The notes under the pieces are model-generated. The model searched no databases, was not told the origin of the DNA, and saw only the letters and a list, made by a program, of their open reading frames with translations. A stretch of 54,555 nucleotides of DNA from NCBI RefSeq assembly GCF_018780385.1, contig NZ_JADMJO010000028.1, positions 1-54,555 of the forward strand, given 5' to 3'. Below are positions 16,316 to 22,668 of the stretch, one piece after another (within the stretch, counting starts at the first letter, position 1; each line of letters opens with the position of its first letter). Source of the stretch: Hydrogenophaga sp. (lineage in GTDB: Bacteria > Pseudomonadota > Gammaproteobacteria > Burkholderiales > Burkholderiaceae_C). A program made the position numbers and the translations under genes.

Positions 16316-18199
16316 TCAGGTGGCTGAGGGAATGTGCAACACCGTGCAGGACGTTCGGGTGTCGATCCAGTCCGCCGTGTTCATGGGCGCATACGCAGCC
16401 GTGCTGGTGCCCGGCGCACTGTATCGCCCTGACCTGCGTTGCCACAGGTGCACCGACACGTCGAACTCGAAGCCGCTGAGGCTTTTGAGCGTGACGTACA
16501 GCCCCAGCGCCTGGTCGGGTTGCAGGGGCTGAGGCACCCCATCGATCACGATCTGGCGGGTCCAGGGCAGCCAGCGCCCGTGGTATTGCTCGGCCACCCA
16601 GGCCCAATCGCTGCGACGCAGAGGGCAGTTGATCACGCCGCCGTTGCGTTTGCCCGCCATCATGGGTTCCCTGGACAAGGCCATCTGCAGTTGCTCGGCA
16701 AAGCGTTGACGGGTGCGCGCATCGGTCTCCACGACATGGGGGTCTTTGCGCAGCACGCTGATCGCCACATCCGCCTGGTACAGGAGGCTGCGAGCCTTTC
16801 GATCATCGGATTCAAGGCCATCCCTCAACCTTTGAAGCGAGACCAGCAGGGCGGTGCAGGCGTGTAAGGCCGGCGAGGGGGTGTTCAATGCCTTGCCCCG
16901 CTCGATTTCCCAGATGCAGAAGTCTGCGTAGGTGCTCAGCGCGTTCTGCACCGTACATCCGACATCCGATTCGGTCATATCAAGATCGGTGCGTGCGTCC
17001 TTCTCCGGCATCCTGGTCTTGACGCGCGCTTCCTGACGAACCGCTTTCTCCTTGACCACAATCGCCTTGCGCTCCAGTGGCTGTGGTTCCTTCTCGCTGA
17101 TCGGGCCCCCGATCCATTGCACCAGTTTGCTCACGGACCACGTGTTGACCGGGTCGAGATCGGGTGGGTTGGATGGGGCGCCGCCTTTGGGGGGATCCGA
17201 CGCGGGTGTCCGCGGGTTGCGCAGGCGCTGGGGTGTCATGCGAAGCAACTGCTCCGACCAGACCTGGTTGGCTGCCGCGATCGCAGCCTGGTTCTGCTGT
17301 TGCACCTTGGCGCCCAGGGGCACCCCGGCGCGAACAGCATCGATGGTGGCCTCGATGACCATCTGACCTCGCGCGCTGTCGGTGGCGTGGCCCAGGGCCA
17401 CCTGGTTGGCCACGATCTGGTCAATGTCTGCTTGCATCGATCCATCCAGGTTGGCCACCGCGCAGTCCTGCAACACGCTCACCAGAATGTCGCCTTCAGA
17501 CGCCGACAACAGGCCTGCACCGAGCAACGCGGCCTGGGTGCTGCGCACGGCACCACCGAGATGGTGTTGAGCGGCCAGCGCCAACAGTTCGAGAAACCTC
17601 GGCCGTTCTGTCTGCGGGCGCGTGAAGCACGCGCTGAGCAGCAGATACTCTTCTTTCGTTCGCGTTTCAATGCCCAGAGCGCCCATCAGGGTGTCAAGGT
17701 TTTTCACGAGATCGGCGAAGTGGGTTGCCCAGTCCGGTTGGGCCATGGACACCATTTGCAGCCGGGCGGCCTGGCTGCAGACCATGGTCTCCAGGAAGGC
17801 ATCGGGCGCCAGCGGTGCCAACACGCTGAGGTGTTTCATGCCGGCGATCACACTGGGCAGCTCAGGCGTTCCATGGAAGTAGGCATTCATCGTCGTGGTG
17901 ATCTGGGCTTCGCGCTCCTTGCGCTGCGCATCGGGCAGCCGAAGGTGTGCCAGGGCAATGTACAGATCGGACATCAGGTCGACCGTATCGGCGGGCAAGC
18001 CCCGGGCGATGGCGTTCAGTGCTTTGAGCTGGGCGTCTGTGAGGTCGGGTACCTCGACCCTGATCTGTTTGAGCGCCTGGCCTCGCGCGGCGGCTTGTTC
18101 GAAGGACAAGTCCGGCAGCGCCAGATCGCGGCACAGGAAATAGCTGACGATCCATGGGGCTTCAGCGTGTTCGGGTTTGTAGTCCAGTTGACCGTACAT
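16316..18199 (-). CDS. Unknown protein, paralogue C of a three-gene tandem family (first in transcription order)
   Basis: Encodes 627 residues and is the most divergent of the three. The N-terminus MYGQLDY...APWIVSYFLCRDLA and DLYIALAHLRLPDAQRKERE matches A and B. SVSKLVQWIGG, a Pro-rich then charged linker (residues ~310-400) and DMTESDVGCTVQNALSTYADFCIWEIERG follow. The C-terminal domain has GGVINC, SDWAWV, YHGRW, LYVTLKS, FDVSVHLW, MNTADW and CTVLHI. In A and B the loop before MNT has a GC pair after the RK; here it is RSGRY. The long frame upstream runs antisense into ybaK; ATG at 18199 aligns with the paralogues. Role unknown. Confidence 0.8.
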   Translation of the reverse strand: MYGQLDYKPEHAEAPWIVSYFLCRDLALPDLSFEQAAARGQALKQIRVEVPDLTDAQLKALNAIARGLPADTVDLMSDLYIALAHLRLPDAQRKEREAQITTTMNAYFHGTPELPSVIAGMKHLSVLAPLAPDAFLETMVCSQAARLQMVSMAQPDWATHFADLVKNLDTLMGALGIETRTKEEYLLLSACFTRPQTERPRFLELLALAAQHHLGGAVRSTQAALLGAGLLSASEGDILVSVLQDCAVANLDGSMQADIDQIVANQVALGHATDSARGQMVIEATIDAVRAGVPLGAKVQQQNQAAIAAANQVWSEQLLRMTPQRLRNPRTPASDPPKGGAPSNPPDLDPVNTWSVSKLVQWIGGPISEKEPQPLERKAIVVKEKAVRQEARVKTRMPEKDARTDLDMTESDVGCTVQNALSTYADFCIWEIERGKALNTPSPALHACTALLVSLQRLRDGLESDDRKARSLLYQADVAISVLRKDPHVVETDARTRQRFAEQLQMALSREPMMAGKRNGGVINCPLRRSDWAWVAEQYHGRWLPWTRQIVIDGVPQPLQPDQALGLYVTLKSLSGFEFDVSVHLWQRRSGRYSAPGTSTAAYAPMNTADWIDTRTSCTVLHIPSAT

Positions 18200-18346
18200 G
18201 GGACTTGCTCTCGTAGGTTCGGGCTCGAATGGCGCGATTCGGCCAGGTGGCGGACGAGACCAGTTTGTGCGCTTGCCCCTGCGCCGACCATCGCTTCGAA
18301 AGCCCATGGCAGCGGGGACCGGCGAGGGTCGATACCATCGGTGCCC

Positions 18347-18850
18347 ATGAGCGATGTTTCCTGCTTCACCACCCCGGCGGTTCAACGCGTGGCCGAGCAC
18401 CTGCGCGCGCTGGGCCATCCCAACCCACCCCACATGCTCGACGACGCCGCTCGCACCGCACAGCAGGCGGCAGACGCGTTGGGCGTGGGGCTGGGGCAGA
18501 TCGCCAAGAGCATCGTGTTCCGCCGCAAGCCGGACGGTGTGGCGGTGCTGGTCGTCACCTCGGGCGATTTGCGCGTGGACGAGCAAAAGGTGCAGGCCAT
18601 CGTCTGCGCCGAGGGCGGCAAGCTGGGTCGTGCCGATGCCGATTTCGTGAAGAGCGCAACCGGCTTCTCCATCGGTGGCGTCTCGCCACTCGCTCACGCC
18701 ACGCCGGTGGTCACACTGGTCGACCAGCAACTGTTCCGCTTCGACGAGATCTGGGCCGCCGCCGGCCATCCACACGCGGTGTTCCGCCTCACGCCCCACC
18801 AACTCCAGACCCTGACCGGCGCGCCCGTGCACGACGTCACCGTGGCCTGA
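18347..18850 (+). CDS. YbaK/EbsC-family protein (aminoacyl-tRNA deacylase-like)
   Basis: Encodes 167 residues. KSIVFRRKPDGVAVLVVTSGD, with the family's conserved Lys, and TGFSIGGVSPLAH (a conserved G-x-x-P loop) place it in the YbaK/ProX editing family, which hydrolyses mischarged tRNAs such as Cys- or Ala-tRNA(Pro). Which mischarged tRNA it acts on is not visible. It is divergent from paralogue C (147 bases between starts) and followed 14 bases later by the DUF1289 gene. Confidence 0.85.
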   Translation: MSDVSCFTTPAVQRVAEHLRALGHPNPPHMLDDAARTAQQAADALGVGLGQIAKSIVFRRKPDGVAVLVVTSGDLRVDEQKVQAIVCAEGGKLGRADADFVKSATGFSIGGVSPLAHATPVVTLVDQQLFRFDEIWAAAGHPHAVFRLTPHQLQTLTGAPVHDVTVA

Positions 18851-18864
18851 CAACCTCTCTCCCA

Positions 18865-19104
18865 ATGTCCCAGCTCACCCGCCCACCCGTCACGCTGCAG
18901 GCCGCCCGCGCCAAAGCCGGCATCGCTCCCGGCGTGCCATCGCCCTGCATCTCGGTCTGTGAGATGGACGAGGTCAAGCTGTCTTGCAAAGGCTGCTTTC
19001 GCACGCTGGCCGAGATCTCGCAATGGAGCCGCATGGGCGACGCCGACAAGCTGGTGGTGTGGCAACAGATCGAAGCGCGACAGGTGCCGGTGGTGGCGCC
19101 ATGA
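18865..19104 (+). CDS. DUF1289 small cysteine-rich protein
   Basis: Encodes 79 residues. PSPCISVCEMDEVKLSCKGCFRTLAEISQWSRM is the full DUF1289 signature: four cysteines probably binding a metal, followed by an invariant-looking Trp. Function is not established. Its TGA overlaps the ATG of the next gene (ATGA), so the two are translationally coupled. Confidence 0.85.
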   Translation: MSQLTRPPVTLQAARAKAGIAPGVPSPCISVCEMDEVKLSCKGCFRTLAEISQWSRMGDADKLVVWQQIEARQVPVVAP

Positions 19105-19811
19105 GCGCGCCGGGTAGTCCAGTGAGCACGCCCAACGCCGCCCTGCGCGAGATCACGTTCCACTACGACCCCATCTCGCCCTACGCGTTTCTGGCGTTCG
19201 AACGCCTGCCGCAGGCGCTCATGGGTCACAGCGTGGCCGTGCGCTACAAGCCGGTGCTGTTCGCCGCCCTGCTCAAGGCCCACGGTCAGCTGGGCCCGGC
19301 GGAGATCCCCACCAAACGCGACTGGACCTACCGCCAGGTGAACTGGCTCGCACACCAACACGGTGTGCGGCTGGACTTGCCCGCAGCACATCCGTTCAAC
19401 CCGCTGGCCCTGCTGCGCCTGGGCCTGGCCTGCGCCACCGATGACACCCCCGGCGACACCAGCCGCTATGTGACCGAGCAACTGTTCCACCACGTGTGGC
19501 ACGGCGGCCTGGACGCCACCGACCCGGCTCGCCTGGCCGACCTGCAGGCCCGTTTGCAGGACCACATGGCCCAGCGCGGAAAACCCTGGCAGGCACCCGA
19601 CGGCGAGGTGGTGAAGCAGCGCCTGCGCGCCAACTCCGACGAGGCGATCGCGCTCGGCCTGTTCGGCGTGCCGGCGATGGTGGTCGAGGGCCGCGTGTTC
19701 TGGGGTTTCGACGCACTGCTGATGTTGCGGGCCTACCTCGATGGCGATGCCTGGTTCGACGCCGGCTGGGATGCCGCGGCGCGCACGCCCTCGGGCGTGC
19801 AGCGGCGTTGA
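19101..19811 (+). CDS. DsbA-family / 2-hydroxychromene-2-carboxylate isomerase-like protein
   Basis: Encodes 236 residues. FHYDPISPYAFLAFERLP at residues ~17-34 is the HCCA-isomerase/GST-kappa form of the thioredoxin fold, with Ser where DsbA proteins have the active Cys pair. LFGVPAMVVEGRVFWG is the cis-Pro strand. Relatives isomerise aromatic-degradation intermediates using glutathione; no naphthalene-type genes lie nearby, so the substrate is open. Last gene of a small three-gene operon; it converges on the formate dehydrogenase regulator with 4 bases between stops. Confidence 0.82.
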   Translation: MSAPGSPVSTPNAALREITFHYDPISPYAFLAFERLPQALMGHSVAVRYKPVLFAALLKAHGQLGPAEIPTKRDWTYRQVNWLAHQHGVRLDLPAAHPFNPLALLRLGLACATDDTPGDTSRYVTEQLFHHVWHGGLDATDPARLADLQARLQDHMAQRGKPWQAPDGEVVKQRLRANSDEAIALGLFGVPAMVVEGRVFWGFDALLMLRAYLDGDAWFDAGWDAAARTPSGVQRR

Positions 19812-19815
19812 CCAG

Positions 19816-20886
19816 TCAGTTCGCGAACGCCTCGCCCACCGTCGTCACCTGCCCGGTGCTGGCGGCCTCGTAACCCTTGAGCGCTGCCACGCGCGAGCGG
19901 AACGCCGGTGAGCGCAGCACGGTGAGCACCGGACGCAACTCCGCGCGATCCATCGCATCGGGCGGCAGGGCAAAGAAGTAGCGTTCCTTCAGCAGGGGAA
20001 TGAAGTGCAGACCGAAGCGGTGGGCCGCGGTCTGCACGCCCAGCCCCAAGTCGGCCATGCCGCTGGCCACATAGGCGGCCACGCCGGCGTGGGTCAGCTC
20101 GGTGTTGTCGAAGCCGGCCACCTCGCGCGGCGCGATGCCGTGGCGCTGCAGCAGCAGATCGGTCAGCACGCGCGTGCCCGAACCTTCAGGGCGGTTGACG
20201 AAGCGCAGGCCGCGCCGGGTGAGGTCGGCCAGACCCTGGATGTTGTTCGGGTTGCCGGGTGCGCAAAACAGTCCCTGGGTGCGCACCGCCAGGTGCACCA
20301 GCAGGTGCTGGTCGGGCTTGAGCCACTGCAGGTAACGCTGGGCCGCCGCGGCTTCGAATTCGCCCAGCGGCACGTGAAAGCCGGCCAGCTCGCAGTCGCC
20401 CTGCGCGAGCGCGGCCACGGCCTCCAGGCTGTTGCGGTAGCGCAGCTCCACCGGCACCTGGCGCGCGGCGAGCTGCTCGCGCAGCGCGGCCACCGCAAAC
20501 CCGTGGCTGGCGTGCAGGCGAGGCACCGCACGCTGGCGGCGCTGCACGCGTCCGAGTTCACCTTCGAGCTCCGAGGCCAGCGACTCCAGCAACGGCTGCA
20601 ATCGCGCGCCGATGCGGGCGTCGGCCCAGATGAGTTTTTCGCCCAGCTCGGTGAGCGCCGATCCACGCCCGCGCCCGCGCACCAGCAGCGCCTGGCCAAA
20701 CAGCTGTTCGGCCTGCTGCAGCAGGCCCCAGGCATGGCGGTACGACAGGTCCAGCTCCCGGCCCGCCTGCGAGATGCTGCCCGAGGCTTGCACGGCTGCC
20801 AGCAGGTGCAGCAAGGTGTTGGCGTCGAGCGCGGGGCCGTCGTCCTGGCTGACGCGCCATTGGGGTTGCAGGGTGATGCGCAGCAT
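19816..20886 (-). CDS. fdsR: ModE/LysR-like regulator with periplasmic-binding-protein-like domain (FdsR-type)
   Basis: Encodes 356 residues. The N-terminal winged helix has LLAAVQASGSISQAGRELDLSYRHAWGLLQQAEQLFG, the ModE-type DNA-binding domain. From ~residue 120 a substrate-binding-like domain follows, as in regulators that sense oxyanions or molybdenum cofactor status (RFVNRPEGSGTRVLTDLLL is typical). It is divergent from the formate dehydrogenase genes (66 bases between starts), as FdsR is in Cupriavidus necator, and so probably controls them. The exact ligand is an inference. Confidence 0.82.
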   Translation of the reverse strand: MLRITLQPQWRVSQDDGPALDANTLLHLLAAVQASGSISQAGRELDLSYRHAWGLLQQAEQLFGQALLVRGRGRGSALTELGEKLIWADARIGARLQPLLESLASELEGELGRVQRRQRAVPRLHASHGFAVAALREQLAARQVPVELRYRNSLEAVAALAQGDCELAGFHVPLGEFEAAAAQRYLQWLKPDQHLLVHLAVRTQGLFCAPGNPNNIQGLADLTRRGLRFVNRPEGSGTRVLTDLLLQRHGIAPREVAGFDNTELTHAGVAAYVASGMADLGLGVQTAAHRFGLHFIPLLKERYFFALPPDAMDRAELRPVLTVLRSPAFRSRVAALKGYEAASTGQVTTVGEAFAN

Positions 20887-20952
20887 GGTGACGGTGGGGG
20901 TTTATGAAATGGTGAACATATTAAAGCGGACTTGCGGTGCTAGGCTGACGGC

Positions 20953-22668
20953 ATGAGCACCGTGATCCCCATCCGCCCCCTGAACGAGCCTGTCCGCAGC
21001 CGCCCACGCCACGCACCCAAGGGTCGGCAAGTGCAGCCCGCCGCGCGAGAACGGGTGGCCACTGTGTGTGCCGGCCTGGCGCCGCGCGCCGACCTGCTGA
21101 TCGAACACCTGCACCGCCTGCAGGACGGCGAGGGCGCGCTGCGCCACGGCCACCTCGCCGCGCTGGCCGAACACCTCAAGCTCAGCCAGGTCGAGGTGTT
21201 CGAGGTCGCGAGCTTCTACCACCACTTCGAGATCGTCGACGACGACGCGGCCGTGCCTGCCACCGTGGTCCGCGTGTGCAACAGCCTCTCGTGCACCCTG
21301 GCCGGCAGCGAAGCCTTGATGACCGACCTGCAGACCGCCCTGGCGCACGACACCTCGGTGCGTGTGCAGGCCGCGCCCTGCATCGGCCAGTGCCACCGCG
21401 CACCGGCCGCCTGCGTGGGCCAGCGCCAGTTGTCGCATGCGAGCGTGGCCGAGGTGCAGGCCCTGCTCGCCAGCGGCGACACTGGTCCGCGCGAGCTGCC
21501 GGTGCCCGAGGCCTCTGAGCTCAGACCGTTGCAGCGCCTGCTCTCTGGCGAGCTCAGCGCCGAGGCGGTGCTCGCCGAGCTCAAGGCTTCCAACCTGCGC
21601 GGCCTGGGTGGCGCGGGCTTTCCGGCCTGGCGCAAGTGGGAGACGGTGCGCGCGCAACCCGGCCCGCGCCACATGGTGGTCAACATCGACGAGGGTGAAG
21701 TCGGCACCTTCAAGGACGGCCACGTGCTCACCAGCGCGCAGGCCGGCGCACCGCAGGTGCTGGAAGGCCTGCTGATCGCTGCGCAGGTGGTCGGCATCGA
21801 GCACGTGTGGCTGTACCTGCGCGACGAATACCACGACGCGCGTGTGCTGCTGCAGCGCGAACTTGACACGCTGGAAACCCGGCTGCAGGTGCTGACCGTG
21901 CAGTACCCGGGCTATCGGCCACCGCGCATCGAGTTGCGCCGTGGCGCGGGCGCCTACATCTGTGGCGAGGAGTCGGCGCTCATCGAATCGGTGGAAGGCA
22001 AGCGCGGCCTGCCGCGCCTCAAACCCCCCATCGTCGCGCTGCACGGCGTGTTCGGCCGGCCCACGCTGGCGCACAACCCCGAGACCCTGTGGTGGTTGCC
22101 CGAGATCCTGGCGCACGGCGGTGCGTGGCTCACGGCGCACGGGCGCGCCGGGCGCAACGGCCTGCGGCGCTTTTCGGTGTCTGGCCGCGTGAAGCAGCCG
22201 GGTGTGTATCTCGCGCCCGCCGGCATCACGCTGCGCGAACTGATTGATGAACACGCTGGCGGCATGGCCGAGGGCCACACGCTGTATGCGTACCTGCCCG
22301 GTGGCGCGTCGGGCGGCATCCTGCCGGCGGCACTGGCCGACGTGCCATTGGACTTCGACACCCTGGCCGAGCATGGCGCTTTTGTGGGCTCCATGGCGGT
22401 GGTGGTGCTGGGGCAGCACGACAAGGCGCGCGACGCCGCGTTGAACCTCATGCGGTTTTTTGAACACGAATCCTGCGGCCAGTGCACGCCCTGTCGCGCC
22501 GGCACCACCAAGGCGGTGGAACTCATTCAGGCGCCGGTGTGGGACGCACCGCTGCTGGCCGAACTCTCTCAGGTGATGCGCGACGCCAGCATCTGCGGCC
22601 TGGGCCAGGCCGCGCCGAATCCGGTGGACAGCGTGCTGCGGTTCTTTCCTCACGAGGTGGGCGCATGA
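20953..22668 (+). CDS. fdsB: NAD-dependent formate dehydrogenase, fused gamma-beta (NuoE-NuoF-like) subunit
   Basis: Encodes 571 residues. Residues ~40-180 form a NuoE-like thioredoxin-fold [2Fe-2S] domain (VCNSLSCTLAG and APCIGQCHRAP supply four cysteines). From ~residue 200 a NuoF-like part follows with GLGGAGFPAWRKW and GAGAYICGEESALIESVEG for FMN and NAD, and ESCGQCTPCRAGT for a [4Fe-4S] cluster. It passes electrons from the alpha subunit to NAD+. In Cupriavidus the gamma and beta subunits are separate and together longer (~700), so the beta N-terminal domain appears to be missing or replaced here. The stop overlaps the fdsA start (ATGA). Confidence 0.9.
   Translation: MSTVIPIRPLNEPVRSRPRHAPKGRQVQPAARERVATVCAGLAPRADLLIEHLHRLQDGEGALRHGHLAALAEHLKLSQVEVFEVASFYHHFEIVDDDAAVPATVVRVCNSLSCTLAGSEALMTDLQTALAHDTSVRVQAAPCIGQCHRAPAACVGQRQLSHASVAEVQALLASGDTGPRELPVPEASELRPLQRLLSGELSAEAVLAELKASNLRGLGGAGFPAWRKWETVRAQPGPRHMVVNIDEGEVGTFKDGHVLTSAQAGAPQVLEGLLIAAQVVGIEHVWLYLRDEYHDARVLLQRELDTLETRLQVLTVQYPGYRPPRIELRRGAGAYICGEESALIESVEGKRGLPRLKPPIVALHGVFGRPTLAHNPETLWWLPEILAHGGAWLTAHGRAGRNGLRRFSVSGRVKQPGVYLAPAGITLRELIDEHAGGMAEGHTLYAYLPGGASGGILPAALADVPLDFDTLAEHGAFVGSMAVVVLGQHDKARDAALNLMRFFEHESCGQCTPCRAGTTKAVELIQAPVWDAPLLAELSQVMRDASICGLGQAAPNPVDSVLRFFPHEVGA

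Noticed and set aside
16173..16607. Minus-strand frame reaching into the gap downstream of paralogue C
   Set aside because: It overlaps the 3' end of paralogue C in another frame and its tail shows no similarity to the paralogues.
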